This document shows, piece after piece, positions 23,820 to 33,197 of a stretch of 64,000 nt of DNA. The notes below the pieces were generated by a model that was given only the letters and a program-made list of their open reading frames with translations, was not told the origin of the DNA and did no database searches. The position numbers were made by a program, and so were the translations under genes. Origin of the DNA: Oceanospirillaceae bacterium (GTDB taxonomy: Bacteria; Pseudomonadota; Gammaproteobacteria; Pseudomonadales; Litoribrevibacteraceae); NCBI GenBank assembly GCA_015665455.1, contig JADFAD010000013.1, positions 1 to 64,000 on the forward strand, in the 5' to 3' direction. The number at the start of each line of letters is the position of its first letter. Positions within the stretch are counted from its first letter, which is position 1.

Positions 23820-25658
23820 CTAACTTTTAGGTTGCGCTAATAACTCGCGCGCATCTTCAATAGCAAAACGAATATAGTCGTTTTCAGGCACCAATGTTTT
23901 TAGAAAGTGATCTGCTTTTGCTTGATCCGTTTTGAATGTACCGATGACATCTACCATCCTCCGCTGAGCAACGGGTTTTATCTGCTCATAAGTGTTCATC
24001 ATTTGCGGTAATGCTTCAGCACCGATGTGAGTCAGATTCGCCATAGCTTGCTTTTGAGTTTTCTTACCTATCCCACCCAATCCCCAAATCATCAGATCAA
24101 TGGACGCTTCATCTCTCGCTTGAATTTGATCCAACACCTTCAGCAAGGCAGGCGTTACCGTCAGCGGTTCTTCAAACTTGGTCACTGCCCGAATTCGAGT
24201 TAGCTTTTTAATCACCTGAGCCTTAATTGGTTCAGCACGTTTACCATAGGCAACCAAATATTGAGCGCCGTCTTGTCGAACGCGTTTGTTCTCATCAAAC
24301 AACATGTCAGCGCATACCTTGATAGGGCATGCCGGTGAATCCGGTAACTTGTAAGTAATAAACCAAAGGTTCTTTTCTTTTTGATTGGTTCTTGCCTGAG
24401 CAATGATCAACGCCGATTTTTCTTTATCAACATGAATCAAAGCATCCAGAGCAGCTTGACTCTCTGCAGGCGACTTTTTATCCCGCTTGAGTCGTTGGAA
24501 TATGCCATACAAGGTTCGGTTTTCACGCTGACTCAACGTCATGTGTTCAAAATACGTTGTAAGAACGTTCAATCGCTCTGAATCAGGCTGTTTAAAGTAA
24601 TACTTCGAGAGACTGGACGCGATTCGTTGATGATCCTCTTCCGCCAAGGATTCTTTCATCCGAAGATAATAACGGGATACTAACTCCGGCTGATAACTGG
24701 CTAACTGCATTATGATTGATGAGGCAACGGTAGAGACATTCGCTCGCTCTTCAACACCTATGTCACCAAGTTCTGTTAATGTTAAAAGATCATCCAATTG
24801 AGTCGTCAGTGTTTGCTGTGACTGTCGTTTAGCATTACTTAACTTGCTAATTTTAGAAAACTTTTCATCATTTTGAACGCGTGTCCCATTCACCAAGTAT
24901 GAAATCACTATGTTCACGACTCTTTTCTGTGATCGCCCCAGAGCTTCCGTAATTATCTGCCACTCTGCTTCAGAAATGGGTTTAACTCGAATTGCATACC
25001 GAAGAACTTCATCCACCAGCCCTTCAACTAAAGACGTTTGTTCATTTTTAATGCTGTCAAACAAGTACTGTCTATACTCGTCGTCATGAATACTTAACGA
25101 TCGAAATTGATTCATGATATTAAACTGCCAGCGATGACATTCTTCATCAATGGGGTACTTCAAGGCAATAGCAATGGCTTCTTCGATGGGTTCCTTTCGA
25201 TGGGCATTCTCTAACAAATGAATGACTTTCTTAGACAGGTTTTTACACACATCCCCTGACGTCGGAAACTCAACCGCCCCCACATACACCATTTGAATTT
25301 GTTCAATTAACGAGTCGGTATCAACGGTGACCTGAGCCTTTAAATAGAAGGTCTCTCCATTCCAACGCTCTTCCAAAATTTTAGTTTTAGTCAACGCCTG
25401 AGCAAACGTACTGTAATTGGCCTTCACTTCTCGGGAAAGTACATCATTAGAAATCGTATCATCCACTTCAAACGATGATCGTACTTTGACACCGACCTCT
25501 TGAATCAACAACACTTGCAGTTGTTGCATGGCTGCTTTACGAGCACTGACTTTAGAATCATTTTCACTGGCGTTGTATGTATACTCCCTCACAAACTGCT
25601 CCATTCCAGCCGAGGCAGCAACACTGAAAAACATCATAAACAAAACAAATATACGCAA
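23820..25658 (-). CDS. Secreted helical-repeat protein with N-terminal LPP20/FlgT-like domain
   Basis: About 612 residues. I choose the TTG at 25658 because AAGGAG stands eight bases before it and it gives a clean signal peptide (RIFVLFMMFFSVAASAG); an upstream ATG at 25682 has no ribosome binding site. After the signal, about 100 residues (EYTYNASENDSKVSARKAAMQQLQVLLIQEVGVKV) resemble the LPP20/FlgT-N type fold. The rest, to the end, consists of helical pairs that look like HEAT/ARM repeats (YLVAYGKRAEPIKAQVIKKL, LGGIGKKTQKQAMANLTHIG). It should lie in the periplasm and serve as a scaffold or binding protein. It starts just after the GNAT gene and is probably co-transcribed with it. Confidence 0.75.
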   Translation of the reverse strand: MRIFVLFMMFFSVAASAGMEQFVREYTYNASENDSKVSARKAAMQQLQVLLIQEVGVKVRSSFEVDDTISNDVLSREVKANYSTFAQALTKTKILEERWNGETFYLKAQVTVDTDSLIEQIQMVYVGAVEFPTSGDVCKNLSKKVIHLLENAHRKEPIEEAIAIALKYPIDEECHRWQFNIMNQFRSLSIHDDEYRQYLFDSIKNEQTSLVEGLVDEVLRYAIRVKPISEAEWQIITEALGRSQKRVVNIVISYLVNGTRVQNDEKFSKISKLSNAKRQSQQTLTTQLDDLLTLTELGDIGVEERANVSTVASSIIMQLASYQPELVSRYYLRMKESLAEEDHQRIASSLSKYYFKQPDSERLNVLTTYFEHMTLSQRENRTLYGIFQRLKRDKKSPAESQAALDALIHVDKEKSALIIAQARTNQKEKNLWFITYKLPDSPACPIKVCADMLFDENKRVRQDGAQYLVAYGKRAEPIKAQVIKKLTRIRAVTKFEEPLTVTPALLKVLDQIQARDEASIDLMIWGLGGIGKKTQKQAMANLTHIGAEALPQMMNTYEQIKPVAQRRMVDVIGTFKTDQAKADHFLKTLVPENDYIRFAIEDARELLAQPKS

Positions 25659-25692
25659 CGTAAGAACTCCTTTTCTTAACATAAATCCCAAA

Positions 25693-26130
25693 TCAAGCTA
25701 TGCGTTTTGCATAAAAGCCCATAGTTTCTTTGAAATCATAACCGTGTTTCTGATAAAACTGTGCAGCAGGAATTTGGCGCTCTGTGGTCAAATAAATACT
25801 ATAAACGCCTTGGTTCTTTAAACTCTGCTCCAATGACTCAAGAATTCGATGGCCGTAACCAACATTCTGTTTGGTTGAATCGACGCACATTTCACGCAGA
25901 TAAAACATTTCACCAAAGTGAAACGGCTCCACATTACCCAAAGCAAAACCAACAACCCCTTCATCTTCTACTAACACACCAGAAAAACCTTTGGACTCAT
26001 AAAAATGAGATAACCTTTGTATCGCACTTTTATACGTCCATGCTTCTGACCATGGAGCATCTGAAAATACCTCAGTAAAAAGCAGAGCACAGGCATCTAA
26101 GTCCTGTTTGGTTATCGATTTAATATCCAT
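25693..26130 (-). CDS. GNAT family N-acetyltransferase
   Basis: 145 residues, single GNAT domain. The N-terminus reads MDIKSITKQDLDACALLFTEVFSDAPWSEAWT and the acetyl-CoA loop lies in MCVDSTKQNVGYGHRILESLEQSL (Q-x-x-G-x-G). QIPAAQFYQKHGYD is the late conserved segment, followed by KRIA at the end. The substrate is unknown; the fold fits aminoglycoside-6'-acetyltransferase-like and other small-molecule enzymes. The next gene on the strand starts within about 35 bases of its stop. Confidence 0.88.
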   Translation of the reverse strand: MDIKSITKQDLDACALLFTEVFSDAPWSEAWTYKSAIQRLSHFYESKGFSGVLVEDEGVVGFALGNVEPFHFGEMFYLREMCVDSTKQNVGYGHRILESLEQSLKNQGVYSIYLTTERQIPAAQFYQKHGYDFKETMGFYAKRIA

Positions 26131-26342
26131 AAGAATCTACTTTATAAAAGATCTTTAATGATTTTTGTCATAACTGATTCATTCATCACACCCTCTTCAG
26201 AAATCGAACGATACCGATATCCTTTTCTACCCGAAGAGCCTTATGTCAGAAAGTAAACGAACAGTTTATTGAAAAGCGCGAAAGAAGTCTTTATGGAAGC
26301 AAACCTATGTATTCAATCTTTGCGCAACTACAGCACCAAACT

Positions 26343-28511
26343 CTAACCTTCCCTTCGTTTTTGATAAAACGCGTTCTTATCTTCATACATTCGGGCGTCA
26401 GCAACCTCAAGCACGTTCTTAGGTGCCGTATCCTCTGAACTGGCGACACCAATACTCATACTGATAGGCACAGTCTCTTCTCTGCCGTTGAAATCCCGAC
26501 AGACAACATGAGCCTCCCGCTCTGCTTCACGAATTCGATCCAATAGATTTCCGGCCAATTCATAGTTTGTATTAGGCGCAACCACAATAAACTCATCGCC
26601 ACCATACCGACATACGAAATCGCTCTTACGACAAACACTCAACAACACATCTGCGGCTGATTTAATGAAGTTATCGCCCGAAACATGGCCAAAGTCATCG
26701 TTAATGTGTTTTAAACCATTAAGATCAATCACGAACAACGAAAAATAATTGAAGGGCAGCTCTTTCGACATTCGCTGTACCCGTTCAAGCGCGGAGTCAA
26801 AATACAATCGATTATAGGTGTTAGTTAAGCCATCAGTGTTTGCTTGTTTCTCTAACTCCATGGTCAGCCGTTTATTTGCAATGACGTTCGAAGCCTGTTT
26901 CAAAAAGAGTGAGATGGTATCTTTGGATTGCTGATTTAAAAAAGGCCCCTTCACCGTCAAACTTCCGGTCATTGGGCTTTGAGCTTCACTCATCGGAAAC
27001 AAAAACCAATGGACATCTGAATCACAGCCAGAACCATTTAAGGTATCCAGCACAGAATTTTGAGTCATCCATTGGCTTAAATCTTCTTCCGAAGACCAAT
27101 CCGAACGCAAGCTTACATGTTCAAACAATCGCTGTTTTTCATCTTCCTCAAACCCCTGAAATGCAGCAAACTCGACTGAATTAGGACGCTCACCTTGAAA
27201 AACCAAACCAAACCCGCACAAGGGAAATAACGAACTTAAACTCTTCAAGGTATATTGAATAACGTCTGATATCTCAGGCTCTTTGTGCATTAGAGCGCTT
27301 GCTTCCAATAAAGAGCTGAAGATCTTATTCGTATATTTCAACTGATCTAGGTTTCGAGCATTGGCCATTGTTACTGAAATAGACGCGACATAACGCTTAA
27401 TTTTTTCGAAATCGGCATCACTCAACTGATAATGCGATTCCATACGGATAAACGTAATCACACCAATAACGTTTCCTTGAAAGACAAGAGGTAAGCCTAA
27501 ATAGGCAGAAAATGGCAAGACATTATGAATTTCACGATCAATATCATAAAAAGGAGAACTGTCTGTCACCTTAGGAAAGTAAGCCCATTCTCCAGTCGAA
27601 TACACCCGAGCAGAAACACATTTCTTATCGTTCAAATGTATAGGCGTGTCTTTAATCCTTCTGAAATCACTCTTAGATATAAGATCACCTGAAATTTTAA
27701 ATACTTTTAATAACCCCTCTTCCTCATCGGCAAGTTGGACTGCAATGCCATCAAATTCAAATATTCCTTTAAGGCCATCTAAAATCGCTTGAAAAACTTT
27801 GTTGAAATCCAGTGTTGTGTTCGCCGTTTGAATGATGTCATTAATATGAGCTATTTCTTGCTCTTTACGCTGAGTCTTTTCAAGCGTCAGCTTCATTTTT
27901 TGGATCAGGTGCGCATGATTGATCGTGGCAGCGACTTGATTAACATAACATTGGATGTGATGAATTTCAGTGTCGTTCAGTTCAAATGACGCCTGAGTAT
28001 GAACAAAGTTAATCACACCAATGGCCTTGCCCTGTACTTCCAGCGGTAGAATTAAAATCGACTTATGAGGATTCCACTTATAAAAAATCTGATCACGTTC
28101 AGAGTACCTGGCCACCAACTCAGGGGTAATAGGCGCGATGTACTTAGGCGAATTATTTAAAAACGCTTTCACAAAAAACACTTCATCCCAGTCGATAGAA
28201 ATCGGGCAATTAATGAAGTTATCCGTTAATGTCTTCGTTACACCATCACCATACCAATGGGAGACTTCCAGCATTTGAGATTGAGAGTTATATAAGTAAA
28301 TTGAGATTTGATTAAACGTAAATACGTCATTCAAAACCGTCATTAACCGCTCAACCACCTGATCAATATCAATCGTTGAGTTAACCGTAGTTATGAAATT
28401 CGTAATGTGTTCAATTTCTAATGCTTTCGCTTTGTTTTCTGAAGAAACTAACTTCCGCAGCTCATTTAACTCGCTGATCAACTGCTCATGGGTTTTATCA
28501 TGATCATTCAT
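26343..28511 (-). CDS. Multi-GAF diguanylate cyclase
   Basis: 722 residues. A short N-terminal coiled coil is followed by two clear GAF domains (about 45-200 and 225-375), a third GAF-like segment (about 395-540), and a C-terminal GGDEF domain with NTDGLTNTYNRLYFDSALERV and the active-site RYGGDEFIVVAP. The intact GGDEF predicts synthesis of cyclic-di-GMP from two GTP. No EAL domain and no membrane segment, so it is a cytosolic sensor. An RxxD inhibitory site may lie five residues before GGDEF (R-K-S-D). GAF ligands are unknown. Confidence 0.92.
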   Translation of the reverse strand: MNDHDKTHEQLISELNELRKLVSSENKAKALEIEHITNFITTVNSTIDIDQVVERLMTVLNDVFTFNQISIYLYNSQSQMLEVSHWYGDGVTKTLTDNFINCPISIDWDEVFFVKAFLNNSPKYIAPITPELVARYSERDQIFYKWNPHKSILILPLEVQGKAIGVINFVHTQASFELNDTEIHHIQCYVNQVAATINHAHLIQKMKLTLEKTQRKEQEIAHINDIIQTANTTLDFNKVFQAILDGLKGIFEFDGIAVQLADEEEGLLKVFKISGDLISKSDFRRIKDTPIHLNDKKCVSARVYSTGEWAYFPKVTDSSPFYDIDREIHNVLPFSAYLGLPLVFQGNVIGVITFIRMESHYQLSDADFEKIKRYVASISVTMANARNLDQLKYTNKIFSSLLEASALMHKEPEISDVIQYTLKSLSSLFPLCGFGLVFQGERPNSVEFAAFQGFEEDEKQRLFEHVSLRSDWSSEEDLSQWMTQNSVLDTLNGSGCDSDVHWFLFPMSEAQSPMTGSLTVKGPFLNQQSKDTISLFLKQASNVIANKRLTMELEKQANTDGLTNTYNRLYFDSALERVQRMSKELPFNYFSLFVIDLNGLKHINDDFGHVSGDNFIKSAADVLLSVCRKSDFVCRYGGDEFIVVAPNTNYELAGNLLDRIREAEREAHVVCRDFNGREETVPISMSIGVASSEDTAPKNVLEVADARMYEDKNAFYQKRREG

Positions 28512-28748
28512 AACAGCTCTTTCAAAGTCAGTTTACTTGAAGAAAAGTGACGACAGGCGTGTTCGTCATCCATTACTCAAAGCCTAGCAGCATTGCGCTA
28601 ACTAAGAGAAATTCCAAGAAGGAAAACCTGAGTTCAAAAAATAAACCTAATCATGAATGAGATCAAAGCGAGGGAATAACAGAACAAACCAGCACCAGCC
28701 CAGCGCTGATCTCTGACGATACTCATAATCACAGGAGAGCAACAAGCG

Positions 28749-29183
28749 TTACATCTTAGCCTGTAAACGCTTCTTCATGTGATATAACAAGGTTCCAATG
28801 GGCCTGTCTTCAAGCACACCATAAACCTCATAGCCTAACTTCTCATAAAAAGGCTTCGCATCCATTGTCTTCAAAAATGTAATTACGGCACCGTGTTTAA
28901 TACCATACAATTCGGCCTGTTCCACCAACTCTGCACCAAGCCCTTTGCCTCGCTCAGAAGCGGCGATCCACAAGGTATCTATTTCAAGACCATCCCAATA
29001 ACAATTAGCCAGAATACTGCCCACAACGTGTTCAGATCGGTCAAGCGCATTCACCATAAACACTTTATCGTCAGATTCTGGCCGTAAGTTTGGGACTTGG
29101 CTTTGATTGTAAAGAAACAACCGACGGGTAAGTTCACTGACAGCATCTACCGAAGGGGATTCAACTAACTCGAAATTCTTCAT
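28749..29183 (-). CDS. GNAT family N-acetyltransferase
   Basis: About 144 residues from the ATG at 29183; a TTG at 29207 is in frame but less likely. LWIAASERGKGLGAELVEQAELYGIKHGAVITFLKTMDAKPFYEKLGYEVYGVLEDRPIG carries the R-G-x-G-x-G acetyl-CoA loop and the terminal conserved segment. It resembles the group of small GNATs near YCII-like and histone acetyltransferase HPA2. Cytoplasmic; substrate unknown. Confidence 0.88.
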   Translation of the reverse strand: MKNFELVESPSVDAVSELTRRLFLYNQSQVPNLRPESDDKVFMVNALDRSEHVVGSILANCYWDGLEIDTLWIAASERGKGLGAELVEQAELYGIKHGAVITFLKTMDAKPFYEKLGYEVYGVLEDRPIGTLLYHMKKRLQAKM

Positions 29184-29243
29184 GTGGCTCAGCACCTCAA
29201 TGTGCAATAAAGATTACTTTTCCAATGTAATTGGCAACCAAAT

Positions 29244-29561
29244 TTACAACTTCATTTGTATTAACTCAGACACCTCAAGAGAACCGTTAAGATCAAGAAA
29301 CGGGCACGCCTTTGCTGCCGCTAATGCATCGTCCATTGAACTGGCTTTAATGACCGTAAACCCTGACATAGTGGTAGTACTGTCTGATGAAATAGAGCCA
29401 TCCGAATTAACCGTGCATGTACCCTTTAATGAGTTTGCAGGGCTTACCACTGATTCACCTAAAGAAGACAACCATGTTTTGTATTTCTCAAAGTGCTGTT
29501 TCCCTTCTTCAGGGCTCGCCGGTTGATCACCACCTAAATAAGTTATCATGTACTGAGGCAT
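29244..29561 (-). CDS. YCII-related protein
   Basis: 105 residues with the YCII fold (dimeric alpha-beta barrel): MPQYMITYLGGDQPASPEEGKQHFEKYKTWLSSLGESVVSP, and GFTVIKASSMDDALAAAKACPFLDLNGSLEVSEL. The family includes enzymes and sensors of unclear substrate; some members sit next to ECF sigma factors. Here none is adjacent. GAGAT upstream serves as a ribosome binding site. Cytoplasmic. Confidence 0.88.
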   Translation of the reverse strand: MPQYMITYLGGDQPASPEEGKQHFEKYKTWLSSLGESVVSPANSLKGTCTVNSDGSISSDSTTTMSGFTVIKASSMDDALAAAKACPFLDLNGSLEVSELIQMKL

Positions 29562-29628
29562 CTCTATCTCCTAAACGTTATAAATTCTCTATGAACAATA
29601 ATAGATCAGCTTACGTGTTAGTAGCAGA

Positions 29629-30327
29629 TCACGATGACGCAAGTGCATACGACACTGCAGCTTCTGCGTGTATTTTCGTTGTGTCATAAAGCGCAACCGA
29701 TGTGTGCTCCTGCTTCACAAGAAGGGCTATTTCCGTACAACCAAGAATCACCGCTTGCGCCCCTTGCTCATACAACCAATTAATTACGTTTAAATAATAC
29801 GCCCTTGAAGATGCTTCGATTTTGCCAACACAAAGTTCGTTATAGATAACATCATGAATCACATCACGATCAGCTTGCTCGGGGATCAACACCTCAATGC
29901 CATGATGTTGCTGAAGCCTTCCACGATAAAAGTCTTGCTCCATCGTGAATTTGGTGCCAAGCAGACCGACTCGTGTCACCTTATTTTCTTTCAACTTTTC
30001 TGCGGTAGCGTCTGCGATATGAAGTACGGGAATACTAATGGCGTGTTCTATTTCACTCGCGACTTTGTGCATGGTATTGGTACAAATAATAAGAAAGTCG
30101 GCACCACCCGCTTCAACAGACCTTGCAGCATCGGATAAAATCTCTGCTGTTGCTTGCCAATTCCCTTCGTGTTGCAGCGTTTCAATTTCATCAAAATTAA
30201 CACTGAACAAACAAATCTTGGCTGAATTAAGACCACCGAGCGCGTCTTTTATTCCATTATTTATTTCTTGGTAATAGCTGGTTGTCGATTCCCAGCTCAT
30301 ACCACCGAGCATCCCTATGGTTTCCAT
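29629..30327 (-). CDS. Aspartate/glutamate racemase family protein
   Basis: About 232 residues from ATG at 30327 (MetEThrIleGly). The family signature is METIGMLGGMSWESTTSYYQEIN with both catalytic cysteines: ICTNTMH (first) and VILGCTEI (second). Both are intact, so PLP-independent racemisation of aspartate or glutamate is expected, as in YgeA-like proteins. Cytoplasmic, single gene. It probably supplies D-aspartate or D-glutamate. Confidence 0.92.
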   Translation of the reverse strand: METIGMLGGMSWESTTSYYQEINNGIKDALGGLNSAKICLFSVNFDEIETLQHEGNWQATAEILSDAARSVEAGGADFLIICTNTMHKVASEIEHAISIPVLHIADATAEKLKENKVTRVGLLGTKFTMEQDFYRGRLQQHHGIEVLIPEQADRDVIHDVIYNELCVGKIEASSRAYYLNVINWLYEQGAQAVILGCTEIALLVKQEHTSVALYDTTKIHAEAAVSYALASS

Positions 30328-30414
30328 TTTTTCAGCTCTCATTGATTGTGATTTTGCAATACCACTACGGCAATGCCTTCCTCTTAAACAATGTAAAGCG
30401 TTCGTCGTAACGAC

Positions 30415-30573
30415 TCAAGTGTATCTAAGTTTGCATACATTCTGAAAAGCATCTCGTAAGTACTCAGGGTAATCATTGGCAGGAGGGGTAGCCGGTACAT
30501 TAAGTCGTCCACAGCGGGGTTTTAGACCTAGCCTATAATTAGTTCTTAGAAACAAAGTATTCTTAGAAAAAGA
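30415..30573 (-). pseudogene. Possible degenerate coding remnant
   Basis: A 52-codon open stretch without a start codon in the 322-bp gap upstream of the racemase gene. Its end reads GLKPRCGRLNVPATPPAN, then DYPEYLRDAFQNVCKLRYT, which has protein-like composition. I cannot name the family. The remaining part of the gap shows no structure. Confidence 0.25.
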
Positions 30574-30664
30574 TCAGGATTATTTATTAAGTTTGAGAGA
30601 ATGACTAAAGTAAGATTGATACATAAAGCAGTGCACTTTCTAGTCTTGGAAACTCACCCATGAG

Positions 30665-31057
30665 TTACTCATACTTAATGCCATTATGTTTCAACCAACC
30701 GCCCTTATGCCGACCAGCGGGGTCATGGTGCGTCCAATGAACAACACCGCCTTTTTCGTTCCACTCATATTCGCCATAAAATTCAACGGTATCCCCTACC
30801 TTGAGCGCGTTTATTCTAGATGCCAAATCAATATTGTGAGCGATCAAAAGTGTTTGCCCAGTGGAAAGCTTCATAATGAAACGCTGATGACGTGATCCTT
30901 TATTGTCGTCAGGTAAAACGTGAACAACCGTGCCGGAGCTACCAACTTGAATATCGCTCACGCCATCAATAAATGCCGAAGATATTGCACCTTCGCCACT
31001 GGCGTTCCCATGAAGACTGAAAACAGCTAACACGACAGTGAGAATGATATATTTCAT
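30665..31057 (-). CDS. DUF3465 family secreted protein
   Basis: About 130 residues from ATG at 31057, chosen because it begins a signal peptide ([21 protein letters not shown]); the frame is open further upstream but the extra 33 residues do not look like a leader. The mature sequence ([66 protein letters not shown]) matches DUF3465, an OB-like domain with conserved His and Trp residues. Periplasmic; function unknown. It starts about 100 bases after the GNAT gene stop and may be co-transcribed. Confidence 0.82.
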   Translation of the reverse strand: MKYIILTVVLAVFSLHGNASGEGAISSAFIDGVSDIQVGSSGTVVHVLPDDNKGSRHQRFIMKLSTGQTLLIAHNIDLASRINALKVGDTVEFYGEYEWNEKGGVVHWTHHDPAGRHKGGWLKHNGIKYE

Positions 31058-31155
31058 AGATTCACCAAATGCATCCTTAATACAATGAACAGTGAAATTT
31101 ACAACACCATTGTTCCTGATAGTTTTCGTAAACGTCCTTGGGGGTTTACCACTCA

Positions 31156-31677
31156 TTAACCCTTAGCCAAGAATGATTCGTGATACGTCACAATGCCTTT
31201 TGGCGTTTCTGATTGCAGCGTACCGCCTTGAAGCACCAATGCTTGAAAATATTCAGGCGGTACATCAGGCAACACAAGCCCATCCAAAGGTTTAAACCCA
31301 AAACGATGGTAATACGAAGGCTCACCCAACAACACACAACCGCGCGCTTTCAACGTTTTAAGTTCTCGAATAGCAGCATCCATGAGCTCAGAACCAATGC
31401 CTTTATTCTGCTCATTCGGCAAGACTGAGATTGGCCCTAACCCGTACCAATGCATAGCACCATCCGAAATAGAGACAGGAGACAGAGCAACATGACCAAC
31501 AACTTTGTCGGCAACTTCTGCAACCAAAGAAATGGAGAGTACCCCAGAATCACGAAGCGCTTTAACAATAAATTGCTCCGTATAATCGGTATGTTGTGCA
31601 TCAAGAAACGCTGCAACCGTCACCTCATGGATGCTCTGAATATCACTAGAGGTTTCTTTTCGAATGATCATGTTCAA
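31156..31677 (-). CDS. GNAT family N-acetyltransferase (YhbS-like)
   Basis: 173 residues. [74 protein letters not shown] matches YhbS-type acetyltransferases; the acetyl-CoA loop is Q-N-K-G-I-G. The [10 protein letters not shown] motif is the hallmark of the subgroup. Cytoplasmic. Substrate unknown. The gene is followed on the same strand by the DUF3465 gene. Confidence 0.92.
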   Translation of the reverse strand: MNMIIRKETSSDIQSIHEVTVAAFLDAQHTDYTEQFIVKALRDSGVLSISLVAEVADKVVGHVALSPVSISDGAMHWYGLGPISVLPNEQNKGIGSELMDAAIRELKTLKARGCVLLGEPSYYHRFGFKPLDGLVLPDVPPEYFQALVLQGGTLQSETPKGIVTYHESFLAKG

Positions 31678-31796
31678 TGGCGTGTATCCTTTGGGTTATT
31701 CCATTAGGAAGTAAAAATACGCAAAAAAATCACCACATATTATGGAACAAAATTTAATAATTCGTGAGGCGATATACGTGCAAAAGCCTTTAGCGC

Positions 31797-32606
31797 CTAT
31801 GGATTCTTGTAACGCTCGATGATGCCATTATAAACCCCGTTGGCTTTTATACGTTTCACCGATGCATTAAAACGTTTCAGCACATCGGCTTTTGTGCCTT
31901 TTTTCACACCGATAAAGATATCCCCTAGCAGTAATGAATGAGGCAACATTTCCATTTGAATGTCCATATCCAACGTTTTAACCAAGCTCGGTATGGAGAG
32001 TTCATTATCTATGACCGCATCCAAGCGACCAACGTCAAGTAACGTGTAAAGCTGTTTCGTATTACCCACGATGGAATGAAACAGTTTATGATCCTTTGCT
32101 TTGTCAAATTCTAGCCCGTAACTCCAGCCTAATTTAACGCCGATACGTTTACCTTTCAGATCATTGATGGATGCAAACGGAAACGACCCACCTTTACGCA
32201 CAAACAACGAGCTTACTTCAACATAAAATGGATCAGAAAAATCGAGTAACTCTTGTCGTTCATTATTTTTAAGAATACCAACAACAATGCCTTCGCCTTT
32301 ATCTGCCACATGCATCGCACGTTTAAACGGATAGACACTGGTATCGTAAGCAACGCCCATGTCATCAAAGGCGGCACTTACAAGCGCCACAAATAGGCCT
32401 TTCGGCTGGCCATTTTCTGCATAGCAAAAAGGCGAAAAATGATCATAAAAAATTAATGTTTCCGTCGCGTTCTTTGCCACACTGAGCCGACTGAAACTGG
32501 CCATAACCAAAGTTAACAGCAATACGGAAACCAATGAAAACCGACGACTTGAAGTAAATAGGTTAAGCGTCATTCGATTTAAAACAGATAAAGTTACAGT
32601 AGGCAT
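31797..32606 (-). CDS. Periplasmic solute-binding protein (family 3-like)
   Basis: 269 residues with a long N-terminal region: a signal segment FSLVSVLLLTLVMASFSRLSVA near residues 23-44, so the true start may be M12. The mature part has the type-2 binding fold (TLIFYDHFSPFCYAENGQPKGLFVALVSAAFDDMGVAYDTSVYPFKRAM) and ends with FNASVKRIKANGVYNGIIERYKNP. No ABC permease is nearby; the same orphan pattern is seen at 15543-16310. Ligand unknown. Confidence 0.87.
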   Translation of the reverse strand: MPTVTLSVLNRMTLNLFTSSRRFSLVSVLLLTLVMASFSRLSVAKNATETLIFYDHFSPFCYAENGQPKGLFVALVSAAFDDMGVAYDTSVYPFKRAMHVADKGEGIVVGILKNNERQELLDFSDPFYVEVSSLFVRKGGSFPFASINDLKGKRIGVKLGWSYGLEFDKAKDHKLFHSIVGNTKQLYTLLDVGRLDAVIDNELSIPSLVKTLDMDIQMEMLPHSLLLGDIFIGVKKGTKADVLKRFNASVKRIKANGVYNGIIERYKNP

Positions 32607-32660
32607 ATAAAACAGGTCATCAATAATATTCCATACATATTAGTGTATTTATAAGAAAAA

Positions 32661-33116
32661 TTAACTAAAAGTTTGTATACAAATCGTTTTATCACAAGAA
32701 GCATAAATACCACCACTTTTATCCATTAAATCAATCGTGTATACGCGTTCCAATCTGTTCTTTACTTGGAGTTCTTTTTTGATACCTTCAACTTCTTGAC
32801 CGCTAATATGGAAATGAGCAAATAAGGTCGTTAAGCCCGGTCGTTTAAAATGGATAAAGGCGCTTTTATCTATTACCCGATACTGTCGACCCAGTAATTT
32901 ATAGAGCATAACTCCGTATATTGGGTCCAATGAAGCGTACAATCCGCCACCCCAAGTCATTCCCATGTGATTACGAGTTTTCCAGTTACTCGGAATCTTA
33001 ATGTCCACACTATGAAAGTCGGCACTAATTCGAGTGATTTTAGCTCCCGTTCTTCGATAGGCAGGAAATAGATTCCCACCCCAACGCCATAATTTTGATT
33101 CCAAAGACTCTTTCAT
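32661..33116 (-). CDS. DUF4442 hotdog-fold protein (putative thioesterase)
   Basis: 151 residues. KIPSNWKTRNHMGMTWGGGLYASLDPIYGVMLYKLLGRQYRVIDKSAFIHFKRPG matches the DUF4442 hotdog family, related to acyl-CoA thioesterases. The catalytic residue is not obvious, so the reaction is unproved. Single gene, cytoplasmic, upstream of the solute-binding gene on the same strand. Confidence 0.85.
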   Translation of the reverse strand: MKESLESKLWRWGGNLFPAYRRTGAKITRISADFHSVDIKIPSNWKTRNHMGMTWGGGLYASLDPIYGVMLYKLLGRQYRVIDKSAFIHFKRPGLTTLFAHFHISGQEVEGIKKELQVKNRLERVYTIDLMDKSGGIYASCDKTICIQTFS

Positions 33117-33197
33117 CCCGCGTTCCTCTTAATTCACGATCTTTGTTCATGACATTTAACTCATAGGGTTTTAGTTCATGAGCTTTTAGTTCATGGC

